From Burkholderia ubonensis (lineage in GTDB: Bacteria > Pseudomonadota > Gammaproteobacteria > Burkholderiales > Burkholderiaceae): a DNA stretch of 64,000 bases. Positions 32,727-44,767 of this stretch are shown here, piece by piece; within the stretch, counting starts at the first letter, position 1; the number at the start of each line of letters is the position of its first letter. The position numbers and the translations under genes are program-made. The DNA lies in the NCBI RefSeq assembly GCF_001718695.1, contig NZ_CP013420.1, forward strand, positions 1,984,001 to 2,048,000, in the 5' to 3' direction. Below the pieces are notes generated by a model. It ran no database searches and was not told the origin of the DNA. It worked only from the letters and a program-made list of their open reading frames with translations.

Positions 32727-33821
32727 ATGAGCCTCAAATGCGGCATCGTCGGCTTGCCCAACGTCGGCAAGTCCACCCTGTTCAATGCGCTGACCAAGGC
32801 CGGCATCGCCGCCGAGAACTATCCGTTCTGCACGATCGAGCCGAACGTCGGCGTCGTCGAAGTGCCGGACACGCGCCTGAAGGCGCTCGCCGAGATCATC
32901 AACCCCGAGCGCGTCGTGCCGGCCGTCGTCGAATTCGTCGACATCGCGGGCCTCGTCGCGGGCGCGAGCAAGGGCGAAGGCCTCGGCAACCAGTTCCTCG
33001 CGAACATCCGCGAAACCGACGCGATCACGCACGTCGTGCGCTGCTTCGAGGACGAGAACGTCATCCACGTCGCCGGCAAGGTGAGCCCGATCGACGACAT
33101 CGAGGTGATCAATACCGAACTCGCGCTCGCCGACCTCGGCACCGTCGAGAAGGCGCTCACGCGCTACTCGAAGGCCGCCAAGTCGGGCAACGACAAGGAA
33201 GCGGCGAAGCTCGTCGCGGTGCTCGACAAGGTGCGCGCGCAGCTCGACCAGGGCAAGGCCGTGCGCGGCCTCGCGCTGTCCGACGACGAACAGGCGCTGC
33301 TCAAGCCGTTCTGCCTGATCACCGCGAAGCCGGCGATGTACGTCGCGAACGTGAAGGACGACGGCTTCGAGAACAACCCGCACCTCGACGCGGTACGCAA
33401 GTATGCGGAAAGCGAGAATGCGCCGGTCGTCGCGGTGTGCGCGGCGATCGAGGCGGAAATCGCCGATCTCGACGACGCGGACAAGGAAGCGTTCCTCGCC
33501 GACATGGGCATGGACGAGCCGGGCCTCGACCGCGTGATCCGCGCGGGCTTCAAGCTGCTCGGCCTGCAGACCTACTTCACCGCGGGCGTGAAGGAAGTGC
33601 GCGCGTGGACGATCCACGTCGGCGATACGGCCCCGCAGGCGGCCGGCGTGATCCACACCGACTTCGAGCGCGGCTTCATCCGCGCGCAGACGATCGCGTT
33701 CGACGACTTCATCGCGTACAAGGGTGAACAGGGCGCGAAGGAAGCCGGCAAGATGCGCGCGGAAGGCAAGGAATACGTCGTGCATGACGGCGACGTGATG
33801 AACTTCCTGTTCAACGTCTGA
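32727..33821 (+). CDS. ychF: Redox-regulated ATPase YchF
   Basis: A 364-residue Obg-like GTPase-fold protein that in this subfamily prefers ATP and associates with ribosomes. The P-loop [14 protein letters not shown] is followed by switch segments and [17 protein letters not shown]. The NKxD position is altered, as expected of ATP-binding YchF/OLA1. The C-terminal TGS domain includes [15 protein letters not shown] and [13 protein letters not shown]. The true start is the ATG at 32727, giving the exact family length. TACAAT (32617-32622) is a possible -10, although no good -35 accompanies it. It is divergent from ubiH. Confidence 0.97.
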   Translation: MSLKCGIVGLPNVGKSTLFNALTKAGIAAENYPFCTIEPNVGVVEVPDTRLKALAEIINPERVVPAVVEFVDIAGLVAGASKGEGLGNQFLANIRETDAITHVVRCFEDENVIHVAGKVSPIDDIEVINTELALADLGTVEKALTRYSKAAKSGNDKEAAKLVAVLDKVRAQLDQGKAVRGLALSDDEQALLKPFCLITAKPAMYVANVKDDGFENNPHLDAVRKYAESENAPVVAVCAAIEAEIADLDDADKEAFLADMGMDEPGLDRVIRAGFKLLGLQTYFTAGVKEVRAWTIHVGDTAPQAAGVIHTDFERGFIRAQTIAFDDFIAYKGEQGAKEAGKMRAEGKEYVVHDGDVMNFLFNV

Positions 33822-33885
33822 TACCTGACCGCCGATGCCGGGCGAGCGCCCCGGCATCGCGCCACGCGGATCCGTCGCGAAACGC

Positions 33886-33924
33886 AAATGGGCCGATCGG
33901 CAAGTGCCGATCGGCCCATTTTCA
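33886..33924. terminator. Bidirectional terminator between ychF and the permease
   Basis: A long perfect hairpin, AAATGGGCCGATCGG and CCGATCGGCCCATTT around a six-base loop, has T-runs on both strands. It ends both converging genes. Confidence 0.9.
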
Positions 33925-33985
33925 TCACGCGGCCTGCCCGCGTGCCGGCGGCGGGCAGCGCGCCCGCCATCCGGTCGTCACGTCG

Positions 33986-35377
33986 TCAAGTCGCCGACAC
34001 TCGCCCGCCGGCCACCGCGCGCGCGTCACGCGCACGCTTGTTCAGCCACGAAGCGAACAGCACCAGCAGCGCAAGCACCGCCGTCGCGCCCACTTCCATC
34101 CGGTGATCCTCGCTCACCAGCATCACGGTCAGCGTGCCGCAGATGAACACGATCACCGCCCACGTGAGCCACGGGAACATCCACATCCGCAGCGTCAGGT
34201 TCGCGCCGCTGATGTCGAGAATCCGGCGCATCCGCAGCTGCGAGATCGCGATCACGAGATACACGAGCAGCGCGATCGCGCCCGACGTCGCGAGCAGGAA
34301 GCCGAACACCTGCTCCGGCATCAGGTAGTTCGCGATCACGGTCAGGAAGCCGAACGCGGTCGACGCGAGCACCGCCGCGCGCGGCGTGCCGGTCGAGTCG
34401 GTGCGATGCAGGAACGCGGGCGCATCCTGGCGCTTCGACAGCGAGAACAGCATCCGCGATGCGGTGTACAGCGCCGAGTTCAGGCAGCTCGCGACCGATA
34501 CCAGCACGATCACGTCGATGATCGCCTTCGCGTGCGGAATGCCGATCAGCTCCATCGCGCGCTGATACGAGCCGTGCGCCGGCAGCAGCGGGTCGTTCCA
34601 CGGCACGATCGCCGCGACGACGAGGATCGAGCCGAGGTAGAACAGCGTGATGCGCCAGATCACCGAATTGGTGGCGCGCACGATCTGGCGCTGCGGGTTG
34701 TCCGATTCGGCGGCCGCGATCGTGACGATCTCGGTGCCGAGGAACGAGAACATCGTCGTCAGCATCGCCGCGAGCACCGCGCCGGCGCCCTTCGGCATGA
34801 AGCCCTCATGCGCGAACAGGTTCGATACGCCCGATACGCTCGGCACCGGCAGCAGCCCGGCGATCGCCGCGCCGCCGATCGCGAGGAACACGACGATCGC
34901 GACGACCTTGATCAGCGCGAACCAGAATTCGAACTCGCCGTAATGCTTGACGGAGAAGAGGTTGGTGAGCGTCAGCACGGACGTGATGCCGAGCGCAAAG
35001 ACCCACGTGGCGACGCCCGGGAACCAGGCATTGAGAATGGTCGCGGCGGCGGTCGCCTCGATCGGGATCACGAGCACCCAGAACCACCAGTACAGCCAGC
35101 CGATCGTGAAGCCCGCCCAGTGGCCGATCGCGCGATCGGCGTAGGTCGAGAACGAGCCGCTGTCCGGATGCGCGACGGCCATTTCGCCCAGCATCCGCAT
35201 CACCAGCACGACCAGCACGCCCGCGATCGCGTACGCGAGGATCGATGCCGGGCCGGCTTCCGCGATCGCGTGGCCGGAGCCGACGAACAACCCCGCGCCG
35301 ATCACGCCCGCAATCGACAGCATCGTCACGTGGCGTTGCTTCAGGCCGGTGCCGAGCCCTGACTTGCTTCCATTCAT
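33986..35377 (-). CDS. Amino-acid permease (APC family, GABA/aromatic permease type)
   Basis: A 463-residue inner-membrane transporter with about twelve hydrophobic segments. The start MNGSKSGLGTGLKQRHVTML and the following GVIGAGLFVGSG loop in TM1 are hallmarks of the amino-acid transporter subfamily of APC proteins (GabP, AnsP, AroP, ProY). GEMAVAHPDSGSFSTYADRAIG is the conserved TM2-TM3 region. The ATG at 35377 is preceded by GGAGAGAGA, which makes it better than an upstream ATG. It resembles GabP most, but the substrate is not certain. It faces the DUF3761 gene across about 400 bases. Confidence 0.85.
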   Translation of the reverse strand: MNGSKSGLGTGLKQRHVTMLSIAGVIGAGLFVGSGHAIAEAGPASILAYAIAGVLVVLVMRMLGEMAVAHPDSGSFSTYADRAIGHWAGFTIGWLYWWFWVLVIPIEATAAATILNAWFPGVATWVFALGITSVLTLTNLFSVKHYGEFEFWFALIKVVAIVVFLAIGGAAIAGLLPVPSVSGVSNLFAHEGFMPKGAGAVLAAMLTTMFSFLGTEIVTIAAAESDNPQRQIVRATNSVIWRITLFYLGSILVVAAIVPWNDPLLPAHGSYQRAMELIGIPHAKAIIDVIVLVSVASCLNSALYTASRMLFSLSKRQDAPAFLHRTDSTGTPRAAVLASTAFGFLTVIANYLMPEQVFGFLLATSGAIALLVYLVIAISQLRMRRILDISGANLTLRMWMFPWLTWAVIVFICGTLTVMLVSEDHRMEVGATAVLALLVLFASWLNKRARDARAVAGGRVSAT

Positions 35378-35623
35378 GTGTCTCTCTCCAAAAAACGGTT
35401 CCGGCATGGCCGGGTATCGCTTGAAGGCGGCGCTGGGGATTGTCGTTATCGATCGGGACTCGGCGCGGCGTGCGGCGCACGTCGGCCCGAGGCCGGATTC
35501 CCGGCCGCTCGGACAGGGTGCGCCACGCAGGTCTGCGAAACTGCGGGTGCGATGCGTACCGACGCATCGCGGCGCCCTTCCGTCGGCATCGTGTTCAGCC
35601 GCCTTCGAAGCGATGGAGTGTAA

Positions 35624-35703
35624 GCATCAAACGGTTCGCGACTAAGAACCAATTGATGCATTCCGATGGAACCACTCGTTGCATCGACGGGAACCGATGC
35701 AAC
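35624..35703. promoter_or_regulatory. Cluster of GATGCA / GGAACC half-sites
   Basis: The 406-base gap between the permease and the DUF3761 gene contains two inverted repeats. GCATCAAACGGTTC (35624-35637) pairs with GAACCAATTGATGC (35646-35659), and GTTGCATC (35678-35685) pairs perfectly with GATGCAAC (35696-35703). GGAACC or GAACC accompanies each. I read this as an operator array for an unknown regulator. The rest of the gap shows nothing clear. Confidence 0.5.
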
Positions 35704-35783
35704 AAACGCGCCGCCTCGGCTACCATGCTGGCGCGCGCGGCACGCCAGCGTCGCACGCCCGATACCAAGAACCGAGAGAGACC

Positions 35784-36104
35784 ATGCCCTTGCCCGCCTT
35801 GCACACCCTGCACGCCACACGGCTCGCGCGACTGTCGATCGCGCTGCTGATCGCGTGCGCCGCCGTCGCCCCGCACCGCGCGCTCGCCTATCGCGCGCCG
35901 CAGACCTACGGCAACGAAGCCGACCTCGACCGCCACGACACGTACCGGAACCGCGACGGCGAAACCGTGCATGCGCCGGCGCGCTCGAAATCGGGCCGCG
36001 CGCCCGAAGGCGCGAGCGCGCGCTGCCGCGACGGCACGTACAGTTTCAGCCGCCATCGGCGCGGCACGTGCTCGGGGCACGGCGGCGTCGCCGCCTGGCT
36101 CTGA
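35784..36104 (+). CDS. DUF3761 family secreted protein
   Basis: A 106-residue exported protein. The N-terminal segment (about residues 1-35, with hydrophobic LSIALLIACAAVAPHRALA) is a signal peptide. The C-terminus, PEGASARCRDGTYSFSRHRR followed by GTCSGHGGVAAWL, is the DUF3761 motif with two conserved Cys that probably form a disulfide. The ATG at 35784 follows GAGAGAGACC. Function is unknown; such domains occur in small periplasmic or surface proteins. It lies downstream of the half-site cluster, which may control it. Confidence 0.82.
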   Translation: MPLPALHTLHATRLARLSIALLIACAAVAPHRALAYRAPQTYGNEADLDRHDTYRNRDGETVHAPARSKSGRAPEGASARCRDGTYSFSRHRRGTCSGHGGVAAWL

Positions 36105-36287
36105 CCGCGCGGAACGGCCGCGCCAGCGCCGGCCGGCGGCGAAGTACAATAGCCGGTCTCGCCGCCGACATGTGGCGACACCGGGCGACACCGCCGCACC
36201 TCACGCGGCACGCTCCGTACCGAATCACCCGACGCCGCCACGCGAGTTCGCCAAGCGGCGGTCCCAACTTCTGACTCTCACACCCAC

Positions 36288-37955
<1,668 letters not shown>

Positions 37956-37964
37956 TCGGCAATG

Positions 37965-37995
37965 GAAAAAGCGGGCGCACGGCCCGCTTTTTTTT
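37965..37995. terminator. Terminator downstream of ettA
   Basis: AAAAAGCGGGC and GCCCGCTTTTTTTT arms enclose a short loop. It can also stop the converging HAD-hydrolase transcript. Confidence 0.9.
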
Positions 37996-38014
37996 GTCTG
38001 GGCCCGCCCGCCGC

Positions 38015-38638
38015 CTACGCGAGCGCGCCCAGTTCGCGCAGCCGCGCCTCGGTGGCCGCGCCGCTCGTGTGGTGAATGCCGTGCCAGCCGAGCGCCGTCG
38101 CGGCAGCGGCGTTGTTCGCGTTGTCGTCGATGAACGCCAGCTCGTGCGGCGCGATGCCCGGCAGATGCGGCTCGATCCGCGCGTGCATCTCGCGGTAGAT
38201 CGCCGGATCGGGCTTCACGAGCTTCACGCGGCCCGACACGACGATGTCCTTGAAGCGCCGCAATATCGGAAAGTGCTCCCACGCATACGGAAACGTCTGC
38301 GCCGACCAGTTCGTGAGCCCGAAGATCGGCATCCGCTGCGCGTCGAGCCGGTCGACGAGCGCAACGCCCTCCGCGAGCACGCCGCCGATCATCTCGTGCC
38401 AGCGCGCATAGAACGCACGGATCAGCGCCTCGTGCTCCGGAAACTTCGCGACGCGTTCCGCCGTGCCTTCCTCGATCGTCTGCCCGCCGTCCTGCCTGAT
38501 CACCCAGTCCATCCCGCACACGTGCGTCAGGAACCGGCGGCGCTCGGCGTCGTCCGGGATCAGCTGCTTGTACAGATACTCCGGGCTCCAGTCGATCAGC
38601 ACCCCGCCGAAATCGAATACGACTGCCTTGATCGTCAT
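38015..38638 (-). CDS. HAD-superfamily hydrolase (subfamily IA)
   Basis: A 207-residue HAD phosphatase-like enzyme. Motif I is VVFDFGGVLIDW with nucleophile Asp9 and the second Asp replaced by Gly, typical of the YihX/2-haloacid-dehalogenase-like branch. Motif II is GLTNWSAQTF, motif III has KPDPAIYREM, and motif IV is FIDDNANNAAAA. The substrate is unknown; sugar phosphates or similar are possible. The ATG overlaps the stop of the preceding isochorismatase-family frame by four bases (ATGA), so the two were probably translated as a pair. Confidence 0.9.
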   Translation of the reverse strand: MTIKAVVFDFGGVLIDWSPEYLYKQLIPDDAERRRFLTHVCGMDWVIRQDGGQTIEEGTAERVAKFPEHEALIRAFYARWHEMIGGVLAEGVALVDRLDAQRMPIFGLTNWSAQTFPYAWEHFPILRRFKDIVVSGRVKLVKPDPAIYREMHARIEPHLPGIAPHELAFIDDNANNAAAATALGWHGIHHTSGAATEARLRELGALA

Positions 38639-39190
38639 GCGAACTCCGTGGCGAGCACGTCGGCGAGCGTGCGCGGCGTCACCGCGTTGCCCGACAACGA
38701 GTTGTTTTTCCAGATGAAGTGGTGGTGCGCGACGATCTGCGCGGCCGTCAGGTGCGCGCGCTCGTTCGTCGTATGCAGGTCGGACACGACCGTCGTCCGG
38801 TAGCCGAGCAGCGCCGCGCGGCGGGCCGCCGAATCGACGCAGAACTCGGTCGCATAGCCGCAGATCAGCACCGAACGGATGCCGTGACGGTCGAGCTGCG
38901 CCGCGAGCGGCGTCTCATGGAACGAATCGCCGACCGACACACTTGCGAATGCGCCAGTCGCCGTCCGCGGTCGCGAGATCCGCATGCAGCTCCCAGCCGG
39001 GCGTGCCGGGCACGATGTCGTCGTCCGCGTCGCCGTCGTGCTGCACGAAGCAGACGGGCGCGCCGGCGGCCCGCGCCGCCGCCGTCAACCGGTTGATGCC
39101 TGCCACCACGTCGTCGAGCCGGTAGGCGGGCCTCGCCCGCTGCACCAGCCCGCGCTGCATGTCGATCACCAGGACAGCCGTGTCCGCCAT
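38635..39190 (-). pseudogene. Isochorismatase-family cysteine hydrolase, frameshifted
   Basis: Two frames together make one isochorismatase-like protein. The N-terminal part (from ATG at 39190) contains VLVIDMQRGL with catalytic Asp10 and runs through WELHADLATADGDWRIRKCV before going out of frame. The C-terminal part continues VGDSFHETPLAAQL and contains CGYATEFCVDSAARRAALLG with the catalytic Cys. The break coincides with a tandem tetranucleotide CCGACCGA (38930-38937, plus strand). Removing one copy restores RKCVGDSFHET and gives exactly 183 residues. As written, translation stops soon after the active-site Lys, so the enzyme would be dead. It could instead be a sequencing error. Confidence 0.8.
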
Positions 39191-39242
39191 CTTTCGCCCT
39201 CGATGTGATTGTCGTTGGAACCGAAACCGCGCACGCCCCGCC

Positions 39243-41057
39243 TCAGATCGGCTGCGTGCGCGCCTCGAGCCATGCCTTCGCGTCGCCGCTCACGTGCCGG
39301 CCGACGCGCTCGCGCACCGTCGCATGGTACGCGTTGAGCCACACGCGCTCTTCCTCGTGCAGCATTTCGACGAGCACGCAACGCGTGTCGATCGGGCACA
39401 GCGTCAGCGTCTCGAACGCGAGGAAATCGCCGAACTCGGTCTGCCCCGCCGCGCGGTTGACGACCAGGTTCTCGATCCGGACGCCCCACTTGCCGGGCCG
39501 GTACAGGCCCGGCTCGATCGACGTGATCATCCCCTCTTCCATCGCGGTGTACGGCTCGGCCGGCGCGTAATGCGAGATCACCTGCGGACCCTCGTGCACG
39601 TTCAGGAAATAGCCGACGCCGTGACCGGTGCCGTGGCCGTAGTCGAGCCCGGCCGCCCACATTGGCGCGCGCGCGATCGCGTCGAGCATCGGCGAGCGGA
39701 TGCCGCGCGGGAAACGCGCGCGCGACAGCGCCATCATCGACTTCAGCACGATCGTGAAGTCGCGCCGCTGCAGGTCGCCGACCCTGCCGACCGGCACGAC
39801 GCGCGTGATGTCGGTCGTGCCGCTCACGTACTGGCCGCCCGAATCGATCAGCAGCAGGCCGTCGCCGGCGATCGTCGCGTGCGATTCCGGCGTCGCGCGG
39901 TAATGCGGCATCGCGCCGTTCGCGTTGAAGCCGGCGATCGTCGCGAAGCTCGGCGACACGTAGCCCGGACGGCGCGCGCGCGCCGCCGTGAGCCGCTCGT
40001 CGATCGTCAGCTCGGTGATCGTGTCGCGGTTCACCGCCTGCTCGAACCATGCGAAGAATTCGGCGAGCGCCGCGCCGTCGTGCTCCATCGTCACGCGCAC
40101 GTGCTCGATCTCGGCGGCCGTCTTGCGCGATTTCGCGAACGTCGACGGATTCACCGCCTCGATGAGCTTCACGCCGGCCGGCACCGCCTCGAGGGTGCCG
40201 TAGGTCACGCGGCGCGGGTCGATCAGCAGCGTCGCGCCGTCGGGCAGCGCCGCGAGCGCCGCGCGCGCGGCGTCGTATGCCCGCACGTCGACGCCGTCCT
40301 GCGCGAGCGATGCGGCAAGCGCCGGCGACACCTTGCCGCCGGCGACGAACAGCGTCGCGCGCTCGGCGCCGATCAGTGCGTGCGCAACGAATACCGGATT
40401 GAAGCTGACGTCCGCGCCGCGCAGGTTGAAGAGCCATGCGAGATCGTCGAGGGTCGACACGAAATGCCACTGCGCGCCCTGCGCGCGCATCGCGCGGCGC
40501 ACGTCGGCGAGCTTGCTCGCGCGCGTCGTCTCGGCCTGCGGCGCGGCGTGCTCGAACACCGCGTCGTCGGGCAAGCCCGGCCGCTCGGGCCAGATCGCGT
40601 CGAGCAGGTCGAGATCGGTGCGCAGCGCGATGCCGCGCGCGCTCAGCGCGGCGGACAGCGCACGCGCCGCCGCCATGCCGAGCACCGCGCCGTCGACGCC
40701 GACGGTCGCGCCTGACGGCACGTTCTGCGCAAGCCAGTCGACGTGCGGCGCGCTCTGCTGGCCGCCCGTCATCTTCATCAGTTGCACGCCGCTGCCGGCC
40801 AGTTCCGCGTCGGCCTGCACCCAATAGCGGCTGTCGACCCACAGCCCCGCGAAATCGGCGGTGACGACGAGCGTGCCGACCGAGCCCGTGAAGCCCGACA
40901 GCCAGCGGCGCGCCTGCCAGCGCTCGGGCAGGTATTCGGACAGGTGGGGATCGGCGGACGGCACGAGATACGCGGCCAGGTTCTCGCGGGCCATCGCGCC
41001 GCGCAGCAGTGCGAGACGCGCCGGCGCCGACGAGTCTTCGGGAAAACGGGCATTCAT
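39243..41057 (-). CDS. pepP: Xaa-Pro aminopeptidase (M24B family)
   Basis: A 604-residue metallopeptidase that removes N-terminal residues preceding proline. Two creatinase-N-type domains (residues 1 to about 310) are followed by the pita-bread catalytic domain. The dinuclear metal ligands are visible in LLLIDSGGQYVSGTTDITR (two Asp), GHGTGHGVGYFLNVHEGP (His) and the C-terminal MITSIEPGLY and IENLVV (Glu). The ATG at 41057 has AGGTGA upstream; an earlier in-frame ATG at 41075 would overlap the region before it. It follows a small membrane-protein gene after 18 bases and is probably co-transcribed with it. Confidence 0.93.
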   Translation of the reverse strand: MNARFPEDSSAPARLALLRGAMARENLAAYLVPSADPHLSEYLPERWQARRWLSGFTGSVGTLVVTADFAGLWVDSRYWVQADAELAGSGVQLMKMTGGQQSAPHVDWLAQNVPSGATVGVDGAVLGMAAARALSAALSARGIALRTDLDLLDAIWPERPGLPDDAVFEHAAPQAETTRASKLADVRRAMRAQGAQWHFVSTLDDLAWLFNLRGADVSFNPVFVAHALIGAERATLFVAGGKVSPALAASLAQDGVDVRAYDAARAALAALPDGATLLIDPRRVTYGTLEAVPAGVKLIEAVNPSTFAKSRKTAAEIEHVRVTMEHDGAALAEFFAWFEQAVNRDTITELTIDERLTAARARRPGYVSPSFATIAGFNANGAMPHYRATPESHATIAGDGLLLIDSGGQYVSGTTDITRVVPVGRVGDLQRRDFTIVLKSMMALSRARFPRGIRSPMLDAIARAPMWAAGLDYGHGTGHGVGYFLNVHEGPQVISHYAPAEPYTAMEEGMITSIEPGLYRPGKWGVRIENLVVNRAAGQTEFGDFLAFETLTLCPIDTRCVLVEMLHEEERVWLNAYHATVRERVGRHVSGDAKAWLEARTQPI

Positions 41058-41075
41058 GATTTCACCTGCGGGCAA

Positions 41076-41330
41076 TCAGCGACGAGCCGCCAGCGCGACC
41101 GTCAAGGCCACGGCGACGAACGCAGCGCCGGTGCAGACCGGCCATTCGAGCGTCTCGCCGTCGTAAAAGAGTCCCGAGAGATTGCCGGCCATCTTGGCGG
41201 CGGCCGCGCCGGCGATGCCGACGAGCGCCACGACCCACCACGCCGGCCGGCCGGTGCGCCGCAACGGGTGCAGCCCCCGGCCGAACAACCCGACGGCCGT
41301 TCCCAGAACGATGATTCCAAACCAGTTCAT
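41076..41330 (-). CDS. Small three-helix membrane protein (YeaQ/YmgE-like)
   Basis: An 84-residue inner-membrane protein with three hydrophobic segments: about residues 3-17, 31-50 and 66-81. The glycine-rich first and second helices (GIIVLGTAVGLFGRGLHP and WWVVALVGIAGAAAAKMAGN) resemble the GlsB/YeaQ/YmgE stress-protein family, although the match is by topology and small motifs only. The start MNWFGIIVLG is the natural one. It lies directly upstream of pepP. Function is unknown. Confidence 0.7.
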   Translation of the reverse strand: MNWFGIIVLGTAVGLFGRGLHPLRRTGRPAWWVVALVGIAGAAAAKMAGNLSGLFYDGETLEWPVCTGAAFVAVALTVALAARR

Positions 41331-41506
41331 TCGACGCCCCTAACAATTTCAGATTCGTCCCATAGGCGTGAACGATTCCTGCGGCTAGCATCGACCCATC
41401 CATCGAACCCGAGATCAGCAGGGTACTTGCCGCGCAACATTCGAGTTTAGGGGCCGACCCGACGCCATGGCAAGCGCTCACCGGCTGTCGTAATGAAGAA
41501 ATTCCC

Positions 41507-42268
41507 ATGCGAATCGCTCTGATCGATCCGGATGCGCGTCATGCCGCGCTGATGAATCGCCTCCTCTTCGCGGGCGGACACCTCTGCCACCCGTTCCCTT
41601 CCAGCGCGCGGTGCCTCGAATGGCTCGCCACCGAAACCTGCGACCTGCTGATCACCGGCGACTGGGCCGGCGACCAGCCCGCCGAGGAAGTCATCCCCCT
41701 CGCCCGTGCGCTCCTGCCCGGCCTGCCCGCGATCGCCGTGATGCGCATGCCGCGCGAAAGCGAGATCGTGTCGTGCCTGCACGCGGGCGCCGACGACTGC
41801 ATCGCCAGGCCGGTGAGCGGCCCCGAACTCCTCGCGCGCGTCAACGCGCTGATGCGGCGCGCGGGCGTCCGGCGCCCGCCGAACCGCTCACGCGATACGT
41901 ATGGAGAATACGCATTCGACGCCACGCACTGCCTCGTGCGCTTCGGCGACGAGATCGTGTCGCTTACGCCGAAGGAATTCCGCTTCGCGCTGCTGCTGTT
42001 CGCGAACCTGTCCCGCCCGGTGTCGCGCGCCCATATCCTCGAAACGGTCTGGGCGCGCCGGCGCGACACAAGGTCGCGCACCCTCGACACCCACGCGTCC
42101 CGGCTGCGCAGCAAGCTGCGGCTGCTTCCGGAGCACGGCTACCGGCTGCTGCCGCTCTACGGCTACGGCTATCAGCTCGACCAGGTACCGATCGAACCCC
42201 CGAATCTCCGCCCCAGTCTCGCGGACGCCCGATACGCATCGAGTGAGGAAATCGCTGAAACGCTATAA
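41507..42268 (+). CDS. OmpR-family response regulator with atypical receiver
   Basis: A 253-residue protein with an N-terminal receiver-like domain (1 to about 118) and a C-terminal winged helix (about 130-230: LTPKEFRFALLLFANLSRPV, LDTHASRLRSKL, GYGYQL). The receiver is degenerate. The acidic pocket is reduced to IDPDAR, the phospho-acceptor region reads DLLITGDW with a shifted Asp, and the invariant Lys before Pro is Arg (IARPVSGPEL). No sensor kinase is adjacent. It may therefore work without phosphorylation. It ends 26 bases before hemA, but whether it controls hemA is unknown. Confidence 0.82.
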   Translation: MRIALIDPDARHAALMNRLLFAGGHLCHPFPSSARCLEWLATETCDLLITGDWAGDQPAEEVIPLARALLPGLPAIAVMRMPRESEIVSCLHAGADDCIARPVSGPELLARVNALMRRAGVRRPPNRSRDTYGEYAFDATHCLVRFGDEIVSLTPKEFRFALLLFANLSRPVSRAHILETVWARRRDTRSRTLDTHASRLRSKLRLLPEHGYRLLPLYGYGYQLDQVPIEPPNLRPSLADARYASSEEIAETL

Positions 42269-42269
42269 T
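42264..42269 (+). promoter_or_regulatory. Possible hemA -10 box
   Basis: A perfect TATAAT overlaps the stop codon of the response-regulator gene and lies 26 bases before the hemA ATG. No convincing -35 is present, so it may depend on an activator or be fortuitous. Confidence 0.4.
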
Positions 42270-42279
42270 ACGAGGCTAA

Positions 42280-43593
<1,314 letters not shown>

Positions 43594-43674
43594 CGCCGAC
43601 CGATCGCCGCGCCGCCGGCTCGCCAGCCGGCCTATCCTTTCCGAATACCTTGCCCGGGAGCGCCGCTCCACATC

Positions 43675-44757
43675 ATGAAGACGAGCATGCAACGCAAGCT
43701 CGACCAGCTTTCCACACGGCTGGCCGAACTGAACGACCTGCTGAGCCGCGAGAACGTCACGGCCGATCTCGACCAGTACCGCAAGCTGACCCGCGAGCAC
43801 GCGGAGCTCGACCCCGTCGTCGGGCAATACGCGCTGTGGCGCCAGTCGCTCAGCGACGAAGCGGCGGCGCAGGAGCTGCTCGGCGATGCGTCGATGCGCG
43901 ACTTCGCCGAGGACGAGATCCGCAGCGCGCGCGACCGGATGGTCCGGCTCGAAGTCGAGCTGCAGAAGATGCTGCTGCCGAAGGACCCGAACGACGACCG
44001 CAACATCTTCCTCGAAATCCGCGCGGGCACCGGCGGCGACGAGTCTGCGCTGTTCGCGGGGGACCTGCTGCGCATGTACCTGCGCTTCGCGGAGCGCCAG
44101 CGCTGGCAGGTCGAGATGATGTCGGAGAGCGCGTCGGACCTCGGCGGCTACAAGGAAGTGATCGTGCGGATCGCGGGCCAGGGCGCGTACTCGCGCCTGA
44201 AGTTCGAATCGGGCGGCCATCGCGTGCAGCGCGTGCCGGCGACCGAGACGCAGGGGCGCATCCACACGTCCGCGTGCACGGTCGCGGTGATGCCGGAAGC
44301 CGACGAGATCGGCGAGGTCGAGATCAATCCGGCCGACCTGCGGATCGACACGTTCCGCGCGTCCGGCGCGGGCGGCCAGCACATCAACAAGACCGACTCG
44401 GCGGTGCGCGTCACGCACCTGCCGACCGGCATCGTCGTCGAGTGCCAGGACGACCGTTCGCAGCACAAGAACAAGGATCGTGCGCTGAAGGTGTTGGCCG
44501 CGCGGATCAAGGACAAGCAGTATCACGAGCAGCACGCGAAGGAAGCCGCGACGCGCAAGAGCCTGATCGGCTCCGGCGACCGCTCCGAACGGATCCGCAC
44601 GTACAACTTCCCGCAGGGCCGGATGACCGATCACCGGATCAACCTGACGCTCTACAGGCTCGAAGCGATCATGGACGGCGACCTCGACGAGCTGATCGCC
44701 GCGCTCGTCAGCGAGCACCAGGCCGAGCAGCTCGCGTCGCTCGGCGACGCCGACTGA
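43675..44757 (+). CDS. prfA: Peptide chain release factor 1
   Basis: A 360-residue class-I release factor reading UAA and UAG. The peptidyl-hydrolase GGQ motif is at residues 233-235 within [20 protein letters not shown], and the RF1-type PXT stop-codon recognition loop is represented by [18 protein letters not shown]. The glutamine of GGQ is methylated by PrmC, whose gene follows after ten bases. Length equals that of E. coli RF1. Confidence 0.97.
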   Translation: MKTSMQRKLDQLSTRLAELNDLLSRENVTADLDQYRKLTREHAELDPVVGQYALWRQSLSDEAAAQELLGDASMRDFAEDEIRSARDRMVRLEVELQKMLLPKDPNDDRNIFLEIRAGTGGDESALFAGDLLRMYLRFAERQRWQVEMMSESASDLGGYKEVIVRIAGQGAYSRLKFESGGHRVQRVPATETQGRIHTSACTVAVMPEADEIGEVEINPADLRIDTFRASGAGGQHINKTDSAVRVTHLPTGIVVECQDDRSQHKNKDRALKVLAARIKDKQYHEQHAKEAATRKSLIGSGDRSERIRTYNFPQGRMTDHRINLTLYRLEAIMDGDLDELIAALVSEHQAEQLASLGDAD

Positions 44758-44767
44758 GGCCCTCGAG

